Below, piece by piece: positions 25,356 to 40,300 of a stretch of DNA of 64,000 nt (the first letter of the stretch is position 1; each line of letters starts with the position of its first letter). Under the pieces are notes generated by a model. The model saw only the letters and a list, made by a program, of their open reading frames with translations, did no database searches and was not told the DNA's origin. Position numbers and translations under genes: made by a program. The stretch covers positions 9,238,001 to 9,302,000 of the forward strand of contig NC_135240.1 of assembly GCF_947623445.1 (NCBI RefSeq), written 5' to 3'. Origin of the DNA: Clavelina lepadiformis. Taxonomy: Eukaryota > Chordata > Ascidiacea > Aplousobranchia > Clavelinidae.

Positions 25356-28300
25356 ATGGCCTCTTTGTTGTGGAGGCAAATTAAAGTATTACTCTATCGT
25401 AACTTTTATCTGAAGTTAAGGACAAAATCTCAGACAATACAGGTTTGTACTTTTTCATTAACCATCAATCAACTACTGTAATGTATATAGGCTATAAGTT
25501 ACATTGAAAAGTGTAAAATAGGTATGCATGAAACTAATCAGTATCTACCTAAAATGTTTTTGTCCACTTACTAATTTATGATAAACAATAAATTTGATTA
25601 TTTAATTGCTGATTTATTAAATATAATTGAAAAATGAAGTGGCAACATACTTTGTTATGCCAAAATTTATGCATCATTTTCAGTTTATTTGTCGAATAGC
25701 TGTTACTTGCTTACATATGTCTAAAACCATGGTTGATCAACTGAATTCAATTCTTCTTATTTGAGTCCAAAAACTTACAAAAAAGTCAGTTTTTTGAAAA
25801 TCAACAAGCTTGATTTGAAAGTATTGCAGTTTTTAATGAAGTGTCTGTGCAGATGCAAAGGTTTTTGGTGTGATGGTGTGCACTGTTTTTTAAATGCTCT
25901 GTTATTTATTGTGAAATTCCGTGTGCACAATGACATGTGTTATGGTGTACATTCCTTGTTTATTTGAAATCCAGTTGATTGGTGTCAGATTGGCATGAAA
26001 TCACTTGACATGAAACTCATGCACACAATATTCTTCGTTCTTGTTATACAGTATCAGTATTTCACTTAGTGACTGTTTTCTTTTTGAATTAAGGAAATCT
26101 TGCTTCCAATATACTTTGTGGTACTGCTTGTGGTGTTGAAACTCGCTGCATACAAACCTGATTCATTACCAAGCTTGCCCAATGAAAGCAACAGAAGCCT
26201 ATCTTCATTTCAACTCCCAGATAACACTGTTTTTTATGTTGCACCAAATTTTACGGAAGCTGAAAGGTATCATGATTTTTGAGATAAACTAAATCTAATT
26301 GAGAAAAAAATTTGTGTGTGCTTAAGTACTTAAGCTTTTAATTATTTAACTCCAAATTTCAATTGCTAATAAAAAAGCCTAACCACCCCAAAGCATTTTA
26401 TTAATTGCAAAACAAAAAAAAAACAGTTATTTAATGTATTTTGCGTTTTTATCTTTTATAGCATCATTTATTTAGCCCTGTTTGTACACAGAACACAATC
26501 TATTATTTTTCAGCTTGATAAACAAGGTTGTGACTGAGGTGCAGTCTGGTTCATCATTCCGCATGTTTGCATCTTTGGTATGTGTATTGTATTAATGTTT
26601 GTTGTGTATTTTTAGGTAGTCTATATTATTTCTATTTATTCTGACTGTGTCTCTCGGAGATTTTACTCCAAACCTATTTCCCATACAGGAAGAGATGGAT
26701 AAAGCATATAAAGATAATCCAACGCCTGCTAATCAGAATCTGGTTGGTGTGTACTTTCCCAATAACTCTATATCGGCATATGCTCTACGTTTTGAATATT
26801 ATCAAAGTGCTGGATCTTATCCATTCGATTTTTCCGAAAGTAAGTCTAAAACATGTTTACCAAGTTGTTGCAATCAGCACTACAAATAATGGGAAAAAAT
26901 TATTTATTATCATCATAGTGATTCAATTTTGAATCTGTTCATTTTCGTGCTGGTGAGGGTGTGGGCTGGAGTATACAGTGTAGTCGGAAACATGTTATCT
27001 ATGTCGTTTTGTAAATAAATTTGTTCATTTCTGCACTAGTAGTGCTGCTGGCAACATTTTGGTATGGCAAAGCAATCTCAATTCTCAAATTATACTGCTT
27101 AATTTAATTTAAATTCAGGTATACATGAATGCCAGTTTACAATATATATATAATTAATAATTCTCATTCTTATATGAAAGTTATTTGAATAGAATTTTTG
27201 TGTGAAAGGCAATTAAGCTTTTAATACGAATACTTTCCATGAAATTTCTTTATTGCAGTTTATCATTTATTTAATATTGTGTACAATTTTCTTTTTATGA
27301 TCAGCTGGATGTCGAGACACCAATGACAGTTTTTCAAGTATTACCTGTCAAGCCAACAACTACTTGTCGACTGGATTTACACACCTGCAAACTGTTATCG
27401 ACACAGAAATAATTAAGGTATTTCCCAGCCAAAATTAGTGGATGGTATGAAAATATTTTTTGATGGAGTGAGGAATGTTTTTGCATGAATTGAACTTGGT
27501 GACAATTTCTCACAACTCGAGTCCCAGTTACCAGGCTTGACTTTGTGCTTTTTCTAATTCTTGCTTTTTTCTTATTTTTCTCATTTTGGTTTTGTTCGAA
27601 TTTGCATCTGTTCACTAGGGCCACTTAGAATATGATTCATTAAAATTTATTATGCAAAAGTCTACTTTTATAGCACTCTATTTCAATATCCCATTTAATA
27701 TTAGCCTTTCATCTATTCGAAGTTAAAAAATGTTTTACTCTTAAAATCACATGTTTATAGATGTATAATCCAAGTTACATTGAGCCAGATGTTGTTGTTC
27801 AAAGGATGCCCAAACCAGGGACCATTTCCAATGGAGTTGTATTTCGAGTTATAACATCACTCTATCTTGTTATGGCTATGAACCCATATCTGGTGTAAGT
27901 GTTTATGACACAGCCTAAAGACATATATTTTTGTAATTACCAGTGAGAAACATGTTTTTCTTTGTGACGAGTTTATCTTCCGTAAGACTTTACCATACTA
28001 ATACCGTGTACAGTACAATATTTATTCCTGAATTTTCATGTTAATTACTGAAAAATTCCTGGGAAAAAGTTTAAATATATTATGTTAGCTTAAAGCCTTA
28101 AATATTTATCACAGATTTCTGCTGGTCAATGTAGTTATTGAAAAACAACGAAAAATCAAAGAAGCAATGAAAATGATGGGTCTAAGCAACGTTGCCTTGT
28201 GGTAGGGTTGTCCTATCCTTTTAACATATCTTGGCATATGACACTCTTGTAGAAACACAACGAGTGTTTTGCAATTTATAAAAAGAAAATACATAAAGAG

Positions 28301-31300
28301 ACATTACTTATTTACTCCTTGAGAGCTATTGTATTGAATCAAGGCGCTCTATTCAAAGTTTTGTTCTGTTTATTTTGTTTCCAGTGTAAATTTAATAAAT
28401 TTTTGATTGATATGTAATGAATAATGTATCAGGCCTGCTTCTAACTCATGAATAATTTATACAAATAGTACACTTTTTACTTTAAACTTTTTGTTCACCA
28501 TGCATTTTTAAACAGCTCATCTCAAAATTTTTGATTTATTCAACACATATTTATATATATATATATCATAATTGGTTTGTTTGAACTGTCTTATCAAATA
28601 CAAAATATTTGTTTAGTTTCCGTAAAGTTTTGGCAAATAAACAGATTTTGATAAAGTAGGTAGCCATAGATGATCATGTATTGATGGATCTAACTCTACA
28701 ACACTATTTCAAAAACTAATTTTCTTCATAGAGAGTATTCCACATGACACTATCCCGAAAACTGTCCATCTCAATGCTTTTTAAATGCATGCAATGCTTA
28801 CTGGTAGAAGCTGTAAAATAGTCAGGAAATTGTCATTTGGAAATCTTATCTTATGTTTTAAAAGAAAATGTATTTGGAGAAACGTGCTTTCTTCATAATG
28901 TTTATTTTTTATCCTTGATTTTAATGTAAGGATATCATGTGTTGTACCTTGTATCTGTTCTTCTTAAATCGATCTTTTAGGTGTGGAAAATTATAAACTT
29001 CTTGTGTATACTTAACTTAGAGTTTTTATTGTTTCCATCCAGGTTATCTTGGGCCATCACCTATGGCTTGATTATTCTTGTAATGACCTTGGTCATGACC
29101 ATCATCGCTGTGTTTGGACAACTTTTCCCCAACAGCAACTTTTTGATTGTATTTCTACTCTTTTATCTTTATGGCTTGAGTCTGGTAAGCAGCATATCAT
29201 TCTAAATTAACATTTAAAATGTTTTTTGTTTTGACACATGTTTTGTGACATACCATATCTACCAAATTAGGTGAGAGCTTATAAAGCTGAAGGCATCTAT
29301 TAAGTTACATACGCTATCCAAAGTTAGGGTTGCCGAGTTTTCCATATGTACTGGTACTTGGTTAAATTGTCCAAGAATTTCCATGAAGGCAAGTCTATTC
29401 ATTGTGCTGATATTTTTTGAAAACCACACCATCAGTTCATCTGTGAAACCTACTTATTTGCATGATAGAATGGTTATGGACAACTTGTTATGATGTAATG
29501 CGTAGTTTTTACACTAATTTCGGGATAATAAGAACTGTTCATGCCCTAGGGCTAACAAAAACACCTTTAAGTTAACTGAAACTTCGAGTTATAAATGTTG
29601 AGATTTGAATTAGACGGAGTTTTTTATATTTATTTTGAAAGACATGTTGTTGTAAAAAAGCCAAGTTACTGGAGTTAACCAAAATTTAGTGAAGCAAAGC
29701 AAAGTTCACAAGCTTCCACTGTACATATTTTTTGATGATTTTTTTAATACTTGGTAGTTGGTATCATTGTATGCTATTATATTAGCAGTATTTATTTTAG
29801 CATGGATTGTCAAATATCTTTTTAATATTATGATTGGCTTTCAGGAAATGTTTAGCTTCCTTTTGACAACATTCTTCTCAAACGCCCGAACAGCTGGGGC
29901 AATTGGTTCTGTGTTGTCAATCTTACTAGGCGTTTTATATCTGATTTTTGCATTTACAAACATTTCCCAGACCGTTGCATGGGCACTGAGTCTCCTGTCA
30001 CCCACAGCATTTGCGATTGGTGTAGACCAGGTATTGAGGTTAATTGTTATTTTGAGTGCAGCCAAGTGAATAAACATTGATTTTATGAAACCTGTGTAAT
30101 AGGTCGTAGTACTTACCTGCATAAAAACTTAATTAACTATGAGAAATAGTTACTTTTCAATATGTATACATGTTTTATCTATCTTAGATTTCCACTTTGG
30201 AAATTATCGGGGAAGGTGCACAATTTTCTAATTTGTGGAAAAGTGGAAACGGCTCATACCCCCTTGCTATACCACTGATCATGCTGCCAGTCGATATTAT
30301 ACTTTACTTTTTCCTGACACTTTACTTTGATAATGTAGTTCCAGGTACTCATGACATTCATTAGATATTGTTTGCTATTTTGCAGGATATTTGCTTATAT
30401 GGAAGATTTTTATGTTAACTTGCTGGACATCTCATTGTGTTAAATTGCGGGAATTCGGCTTTTATCACTCTATTTTACCACCACAATAAAATATTTAGGA
30501 GAATATGGGCAGAGAAACTCAATTTTTTTCTGCTTTATGCCTTCGTTTTGGTTTCCATCAAAATATCGCATTACTCTTGGCCATCAGGCCAGTAACGGCA
30601 ACAACTGTGATTACATTGAACCTATATCAGATGATTTAAAGGGCAAAGAAGCAATCAGGTAAGCACTTAAGTCGTGACTTTGATTTATTAGTTTAAGCAA
30701 CTAATGAATCAGTATAGAATGGTGTTTCAAGTATTTGGGCTACTTTGTTTTTTTTTAGGATCCAAAACATCACAAAAGTGTATAAAACAGGCAGTTATGT
30801 CTCTGGCGATATGAAGTCCACTACGGCTGTGAATAATTTCTCTTTGGACATTTATGAAGGCCAGATCACCGCTTTGCTGGGTCATAATGGTGCCGGAAAA
30901 ACAACACTTTTCAATATATTAACTGGTACGTTGACTTGTAATGGTAAGATAACGTTAACTGCTACTGCTGGTAAGAGCAGTAGGTCATGTCTTTTACTTT
31001 CGCTTTTAAAGAAATTTTTTTGTGTCGGCCAGTCAGCAGGTTCAATTCATTAAGAGGAAAAATAGTTGGAGAATGCTTTGATGTATTCTCCTTCAATTTG
31101 ACTTCCAAGCCTTATATCAATATTTGAGTTACATTTAACAGTCTAGCTACAATGTTACATATAGCAGCATGTGACCATTGAACAAACAGGATGTACTTTC
31201 CTGCTATCTCTTGTTACTGCATTCCGTTCTCTAACTCATTTTTGTTGATAAGGAAAACTAAAATAACTTCTGCAAATTTTAGCGACATATCATTAAATAA

Positions 31301-34300
31301 TTCATTCACTTCTAGAAAAGATACCCTTGTAATTCCTACTAGAAGCCAAGCAATTATTATAAGTATGTACCGTACTTCAGTCATGCGTGTCCAATAATTC
31401 CATGTTTCGATTCTAGGTTTTGTTGATGCTACTGATGGCAAAGCAACAGTCTTCAATTATGACGTATCCAACAGCTCACACATGGCTTTGATAAGACAAA
31501 TGACAGGAGTTTGTCCCCAGCATAACATTTTGTTTGATGTACTTTCTGTAAGAGAACATTTGCATGTTTTTGCTGGGATTAAAGGAATAAATTCCAACGA
31601 TGTTGCAACAGAAGTATGAAAATGTTATTTGGATTTTTCTTGAAATTTGCATTGCTAAAGACATTTTGTGCTAATAAGTTTGATTATATTAGCAGTTGCT
31701 CATTTTCATTGTGTATCATTATCTTACTTGGATGGATTGGCTTGTAATTTGTTCATGTATGTTTAGGTGCAGCGTGTGGTCAAACTTATTGGCTTGGAAG
31801 ACCAAATTGAAACTTTTGCGAAAGATTTATCCGGGGGACAAAAACGAAAGCTTTCTGTAGGAATTGCAATCATGGGTGATCCAAAGGTAAATGCAACAAA
31901 TTTATAGTGAGTTATCAATCTTGGTATTTACATTTTTGTCAATTGCTTTTTCAAAAGCAAATATTGGGCTGAAGTCAGGGCCGGATTTAGACCATGAGAG
32001 GCCCTAGGCTATTCCAATTGTGAGGCCCCTTATTTTAAAATTGAAGTCAGATTCGACCGTGTGTGCAAAGTAACCAATGTTCCTAAAAATAAAAAAAACA
32101 AAAAAAACAAGACACTATTTGCATGTTCTTAATTTTGGGATGTCTTTGGTACAAAATGGTATACCAAAGGTATCAAAGTGCCCAAAAGACGAACCCCTGC
32201 CCTAAAAATACGACGTAAGGTTCTCTAAAGCAATTAAAGCGGCATCAATCCCAAACTTCAAAATTTAATTTCGAGGCCCCTGGACTTTGAGGCCCTAGGC
32301 TTCAGCCTGCGTAGCCTATTGGTAAATCCAGCACTGGCTGAAGTATTTGGATAGTTAATAAAATTAACATATTTTTCCTGGCTTATTAAATATTGTTCTG
32401 CAAAGAAGTATTTTTGACATCAAAAGATAGTAGTTTTTTTTTATACAACCGACATTGCTTCCATACCTGAAACGTTTGTGCATAAATTATGTTAGAAAGC
32501 TTTGGGACAAACTACACAAAATAATTTGGGAAATAATACTTGTGTTTAATTAAAAAATTATGCACAATATTTCGTGTTCAAAATTCATAACGTGTATTGA
32601 ACCTTTGGGATTTTAATGATATTGTGGGTTATAAAAGATTCATAATTATTTGAAGATTTTAATATTGGATGAGCCGACAGCCGGAATGGATCCTTATTCT
32701 CGTCGCCAGTTGTGGGATCTATTGAGATCGAGAAAAGAAGGCAGAATAACGTTGCTTACCACTCATTTCATGGATGAAGCTGATATCTTGGCTGGCAAGT
32801 TATTCTAACATTTTGCATTTTTAATCCTTATAAAGCTCAACTTTCGAAAGAATCGTGCTAAATACTCAATCAATCAGAGCTTGTGATATAAAATGATAAT
32901 ATTTTTGCAATTTTTTTACTTAAAGATCGCAAAGCAATTATAAGCAAAGGTAAACTGCGTTGCGTTGGATCGTCGCTCTTCTTGAAAAATCGATTTGGCA
33001 TTGGATATCATCTCGGGTAAGTTATCTTCAGTCAGACAAAACAACTTGATTAGTTTTACTCTAATATTGTTTTTCTTATTATATTCAGAGTAGTCACAAA
33101 AACTGCTGATGGTGAACATGTGGTCAGCACACGCGTCAAGTCTCATATTGAGGGATCAGAACTGCAGAGGTCGACTGGGTATGAGCTTGGTTACACACTC
33201 CCCATTACCCAAGTTGACCAGTTTGCAGGTTTTTAGTTTTTTGTTGTTGTTTTTTTTTCTGACCAAAAAAACATCTGAAATTTCTTTTGCAAAAAAGTTT
33301 TTTTGCGTTTGTAAAGGTTTCATTCATATCTTTAGGCCTTTTTGAAGATCTTGAAAAAAATGGTAAAGAGTTGGGAGTACAAAGTTTTGGTGTTTCCATG
33401 ACAACATTGGAGGAAGTATTTTTAAAAATAGGGGAGGAAGAAGAAGGGGAAGGAGATGCAGCAGCTCATGAAGACAATGGTTTGTCAATGTTTAACATCA
33501 TAAATTTCTGCTTTCGTGAAAGGATGTGAAGTTGTAGGCAGTTGCGATTGCATGTAATTATGATGATTACACTGGTCAACAATTTTTCAAAAATATTTTG
33601 CTTCCGTTAAGAAAACAATTGATTCTTATGTATTTTTGGACGCTGAATCCAAAAATGTCGGTTAAAATTGCTGATTAGCTCTAGTTTAAAAGATAAAAAT
33701 TTTTTTCATTTTTGTATCTTGATCTATATATGGCAAGCCTTGGTGCACTTTATTGAACACAACAGTAACAATCTACAAACGGTGTAATAATTGCATGTGT
33801 TTATATTTCAGCATAGCATATGCAACAAATAACTGCCACTTTCCAAATATAAATTTCTAATCTATTTTATCTGTTATATTCCTTTTGGCCTGTAACTCGT
33901 ATACGGTTAATGGAGCATCCCTAGATATCATCCAGCAAAAGTGAGCAAGCATTGATTGATTCTGTTTTCCATGGTACCTCTTTGCATTGAAGATATGCAT
34001 TGGTGAAATCGCTCACCATGCTAATCACTAACATCTCCACAGTTTGGTGGAAAGATCCAGGTGCGAGTCCAAAAAGTGTATCTTCAGTGACATATTGCAC
34101 TCCATGCATCTGTATGCTTTAATGAGACTTACACCAATTGCGTGTAGTTGTCAGCTCTTTTGTTCCCCAAGAATTTTGTGGCCAGCAACTTAAACGCTTC
34201 CCATGCAATTTTCTCTTTGTCAAATAACACTTGATCAAATTTACCGTCTTCGAAGATGATGATTCTGCCAGAAGATTCCATTGCTGTAGTCTAAAGCTGA

Positions 34301-37300
34301 AGTATAAATTTCTGATTTAACTTTTGGTAGTTCCAAATCCCGGATAAGATCGTGCAATTCATTTTGAGTTATAAGGTGTGGTTCTTTGGAAGATAATGTT
34401 TCAACGTAACGTAAATTCTTTAGGTACCTCAGGAAAGGTAGTATCGCAGTGCAAAGGTAGTAATCGCTAATGTGGTCAGTAGGTTCTCTCAAAACCATTG
34501 GAACAGCAAAGGGCATACATTTTCTTTTTCCGTTTAGCCATTGCCAAAGATTTGCACCACAGGAGTTACAGCATACGTGAGGGGCCCAACTCTTGTCCTG
34601 ATCACCAACTTTACATCCAAAATACAAGTTGAATACAAGGTTTGCTTTCCTGACCACAGCCGTTATACTTTGCTTTTGTGAAGAAAAAGTTATTTCACCA
34701 CAAATCTAGTAGAAATTGTCTGCATTTTTTATGCATTTACGAGGCATCTGCAGAAAGAGCAGTTCAGACTACACACATGAAGCAAGCAAACAACCCAACT
34801 CAAACATACGTCAAAATAAAAATAATATGAATAGAAACGTCATCTACCTTCAAACAAATATATTAAGTGCCCAACTCTCTCTGGCAGATGCAAGCTACAA
34901 CAGATAAACGCACACTTCTTTCCGCGTTAGCAAGTAAAGCACATTTTGGCATGGTGCCATATCTCAAAAACTAGAGCTAATCAACAAATTTAAAGTTGAT
35001 ATTCGAGATCAGCGACCCCAAATTAGCCAAGATTGACCTCATTCGTTTCAGAAGCAAATTGGCTGTTGACCAGTGTTATTATTGATTCATTGTTCATTGA
35101 TTGATTGATTGATTGATTGATTATTCATTGTTATTCATTATCATTGATTTATTATTGATTCACATGATTAATTATTGCGATTCGATGTGATAGCGACGAA
35201 ACATCAAAACATTTTAACAGAATATTCAAAAGTGGAATGCATTGTGAGCACAAAATTTCTTGCCTAAGTATTCAAAATCATGTAGTTGTTGGCACAAATG
35301 AAAACTAGGGTGCAACTACTCTTACTTGTCTGATAGAATTGTGACCAAATACGCTTTGCTTGTATATTTTTGATGAATTACTATGTTTGTTTTATGTACT
35401 TATACCTTCCTGCTTCCTTTAACTTTTTTTCCAAGATAACATTATATTTGTTATTCATTAATTATTTTCCATCACTAGTTGTATTACACTTGTTGTATTA
35501 CAACAAATATGTTTTTTCAACTCCAGGAAGCACAACTGGTCTGATCAGAAACTCTGTCACTTCCCCAGGCAAATATCAATCAATTGTAGAAGGTCATACA
35601 AATCCTGTATATGGGGAAAGCAGTAAAAATGAGGCGACTCGTGAAAGTAAAGAAATACCTATTTCTGCGAAATCTGTTTTTGACCCAACTGCTTACAAGG
35701 TATAGGTATTATCAAAATTTCGCATGTGAAGATGTTCCTGGTTGGAATTGTCTGTTGCTAGTAATATCTCCTCTTGCATTTGCTAGGCGGGAAAGCCTTC
35801 ACAAAAAGATGTATACTTTTCCCTGGTAAAAAAACAAATCCTGGTTTACTGGCGAAACCCTGGCATAATTGTTTTTGGTTTTATCCTTCCTATTGGCTTA
35901 GCAAGTAAGCAATTTTTCAGTTTTTTGTCAATGTGGAAAAATATTATGGTTATAATTTCAATTCCTCGTAGAGCTTTTTCATAGTACTAAACGATAATAA
36001 CTTTGTAAATCAGTCGGTAGCGCAGCTGTACTGAACCTTCAGACAACTGTCGATGATTATAATGATCCACCTCTAGTGAATGTTACGTTGCCTCGAAACC
36101 CTGACTATACCCGGAATACACCTTTCCTATACAAGAGTTCCACGGGTATATATGTCCTTTACAGTTGTCAAAGCAAAAATAAAATATAATAGAAAGTCTT
36201 ATGATGGTTTTATTCCCCTAAGTGCATATTTACAACATAGGTAAAATATTATAAGTTACACACTTACACCAAGTATATTATTCAATGAATTCTTTTAGGT
36301 GAATCGTTGGACAATTTTGTGAATGCCGCCATAGAGTTTGGTGTCCCAGTGGAAGAGAGTAATTTGACAGATTTTCTAAAAGTCCCAAACGTTTTCTCAT
36401 ATGTTGCTGCTGATATATTTCAGTTTAATGAATCACAGGTAACTGGTATTTATAGGCTGACCAAATATCTATTTTCTTTCTTTAACTTTGACCATAAATC
36501 AATCAATTAGATTGAACTCTAAGGCTGCAGTTTTCACCAAGTAGTTATCAGATCGGTACATTTCCTGCATGATGTAAATTTGTTGAAATGATAAGCTGTT
36601 TTTTTATGGCAGCTTTTCTACAAAGCACTTTACAACACTTCGGCCGTACATTCTCTCCCGTCCATCCTCAACCTGATGAGTCAAACCATTCTGCGCAACA
36701 TTAACGAAACTGCAAGATCTATAATAACTTACAACAAAAGATGGCCGGCCTTGAGTAAGTTTTGTATTGGAATTACATAAGTAAAATTTTTTCACACATA
36801 AATTTACAACTGATACATTTCCATAACAATAATAACACGTTGAAGACTATTCTAGTTCTATGATCCCGTATATTGTTCGGAAGTTTCATAGTATTTCAAG
36901 ACTGTCCAATTGTAATTCATAAAATTGCTCGAAGACATTTTGACCATTTAAACCTCTGATTTTTCCAGCTACCCCACTTGTATTTAATGGTGGTGCTTTT
37001 GGTGGCACCCTCATGGCTGCATTGGCTGTTGTCATGTCAACTGGACTATCAGCTATCAACCCTGTCAAAGAAAGAGAGGTAGGTTAATCTATGTAGCGTG
37101 ATAGCCAAATTAATTTTATGTTTACTGACAATAGTTTATATGCACAATTAGTAAACTTAGAAGATTTAGTTCAGTTGCAATTTTAACATACACCAGTTGC
37201 CAAATAACTATAACTGCATGTTTTTAAACAATCCTGTTACAACAAGTGTTACATCATATAAATGTAGCAGTTTTAGATAACTTGTTGTCCATTAGCAGAA

Positions 37301-40300
37301 TGAAATTTGAAACAAACTAAAGATTACCATAAGTAGCTGATGAAACTGTAGATAACATGCAAAGATTATAGCGCACATCGAAATAAAGGATATGGGCGAC
37401 CGTGGCAATACAATATACTTGACAAAATAATACCACATACAAGATATGGTCCATTTGGATTTTAATAATATGGTGGATAAAGAAGTAAAATGATGGGTTG
37501 TGTGTAAAGTTGTTAAGTGTATGAATTTGCAGTACTGTAGTAAGTTTTTAAAAGGAAAAGCCGCTATTTTTGAAATCCCGTTAGTTAAGTGTCAGCTTTA
37601 ATTCTTTTGTTGGAAGGGCTTTCTTAGTTTTCCATTCATGTAACCTGTTTTACATTTTTTAATGTTTTGAAGTCATTTTCGCAGAGAAAAACATATTAAA
37701 GATTTCAATAAAGTATAATAATTTAATTTCTTTATTGCAGTTAAAAATAAAAGGTCAGCTTCGTGTGTCAGGGGTCACGTTTGAGCTTTACTGGCTCTCT
37801 GCAATGTTGGTTGACTACTGCTGGTTTCTTTGCATTGCAATTGCTTTACTCATTGGATTAGGGGCGTTTAATGTTTCAGCTTATATTGCTACCGGTGCTG
37901 TTTTATCATTGGTGAGTGCATTTCATAGCAGATGAGAATCACATTAATTCGAACTTTAGCCACAGAAATGAAACTTTCTCTTTTGCGTCTTACATTCTGT
38001 GTTGTTGTCAGTTTGTGAACTTTTAATTTTGTTTTCTTTTAGATCTTCATGTTACTTGGTTGGGGAGCTTCTTGCATTCTCATTTCGTATTGTGCTAATT
38101 TTGCCTTTACCAAGTTCGAAACGGCTCAGACTGTTTGGCCCAATATCATTCAATTGGTATGGCTGCTTGCTTGTTGTTAGGCTCTCAAGTATTTTGTATT
38201 GTTGAGAGAATTTGATTATTTTTTTTATTAAAATTCTCATCTGGTCATTGTCATTGGGGCAACTACAGCAGATTAGGAGAAAAGGCTGAAAAAAAAACAA
38301 ATATAGTAAAATAAAAATAATCCACTATTTGTTCGTTTTAATGTTTGTAGCTTGCCCTCTTCCCGTATATTATCGTATCTCTCGTAGATCAGCTCGGCTC
38401 ACCAGATATTGCTCTTTATCTCAACGTTGTCTTTGTCATTTTAATACCATATTATGTTGGATTCAGCGGCATTTTCTACATATCAAAGGTTGGTGCCTGT
38501 CAAGGATTGTTCATTTTTGCACAAGATGCTTAAAGATACATGTGAAGTGTGATAACGTTTTTGAAGCTGTAATAAACCTCACTTCTTTTAAGTGAGTTTT
38601 GGTAACTAAATTTAATTCGTAACGTATTGATTTACAGGTCAAAGATTTATACATAGCTTGAAGAATTATTTTACATTGTTATTTCAACCTTTCAGTTGTA
38701 CAACTATTATGCAACTACAAGACCAGGTGTGCCAGTTCCAGCTGCTGCTTATTTTGATTGGTCAGCACCAATGATCCCTTTCTCGATACTTATGGCGTAT
38801 ATTCATGTTGTCGTTTTTTACTTTCTACTGAAAATTATTGATGTAAGAAGTGGTGGAGGCAAAGTTTCTGATGTGTTCAAATTTTTAAACAGGTATTTTT
38901 TTAAATAAATGGAAGTAGTTTATCAATTTTTGCTGGTTACAAATTAAGAAATTGGTAGTAAGTCAAATAATAAGTTGCGGTTATTCTATTATCTAAGCAA
39001 TTCAGTGGCAGCTTTAATTTCTCCTAACCACTTTTTTAACAAAATTCCTTTTTTTAGTTTGTTCCAACAAAAAACAAAACAGTTCTTTATATAACGCAAT
39101 GTCATTGCAGGAAAAATTCAGAGGTCCGTGACATCAGTGCGTATGAGGAGGAAGAATTGGGTGAGGGGGACACAGATGATGATGTTGTGAATGAGAGCAG
39201 GAAAGTCCAACTGATCGCTAACAGTCAAAACTTGGATGAGCAGGTAAGTTTTGTTTTCATGGTTTTCATACTTTGGTTGTTTTAGAAGGGATTTAAAACA
39301 TCGCAGGAAGTTGTTCGAATGTTAAGAATGATGTACGCAAGTCAATTACACCATTCGTGTTACTATTCATGAAGCAATCCGTAACGATTTTATTCAATTA
39401 CTTACACCGTTTGATCATTTTGCAGCAACCAGTTGTGTTGGTCCATAAACTGCGAAAGGAATTTGTCAAACGAGCTAAGAAGCAAACGTGCAAGAAGGCC
39501 AAAGAAGAAGACAAAGTGAAGGTATTAATAGAAGATTATTTTCTTGTAGTTTTGTGAGCTAACTAGCATCAATGAAATACGCTCTGTACTTGAGTAATTA
39601 ACTGTGCAATGCGCATTGAGCTTATTTCAAGTTATTGGCACCTATACGTTGTTTATTGTTGTTTTTATGTTAGGTTGCAGTAGGCAACTTATCTCTATCC
39701 GTCTATCCTGGTGAAGTGCTTGGCTTGCTAGGTCCAAACGGTGCAGGCAAAACAACTGCAATAAGCGTGATCACAGCAGATAATGGGCCAACCAGAGGCA
39801 AGGTAAACGATTTTTCGTTCTTTCATTGTCTTCAGTAAAACTCAAGGATTTAAAGCAAAATAACTGTTTACTTGAATCACATCATCACTACTTTCTCTCG
39901 TCCTAACCCCCCCACTACTTAAAGAATTGATCGATTTATAGGTGTTTGTGTCGGGACATGACATACAGTCAAGCCTATCAGCTGCGTATCAGGAAATGGG
40001 CTACTGCTCCCAGGTAACGTTTATATGTGTCACCAAAACGCGTTTGAAATCCATCACTATTTTTCTGAGTATAGCTGAGAATTAAGTTATGCAACTAAGT
40101 TACTGTGATCTACGACGTTTTCCAGAATAGTATAAAAATGAATCTTTCAGGATAATCCATTGTGGGAGAACCTCACCATAAAAGAACACCTTGAGCTGTA
40201 CGCGACGACTCGCGGCATAAAAGAAAACGATGTCAAACGGACGATTGACAGGTATAGTTGTTGATACGTGGGTTATGGTCACCAGCGCTGAAGCATGTGG

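Noticed and set aside
28555..28570. Short AT microsatellite in ABCA5 intron 7
   Set aside because: Too short and common to carry weight.
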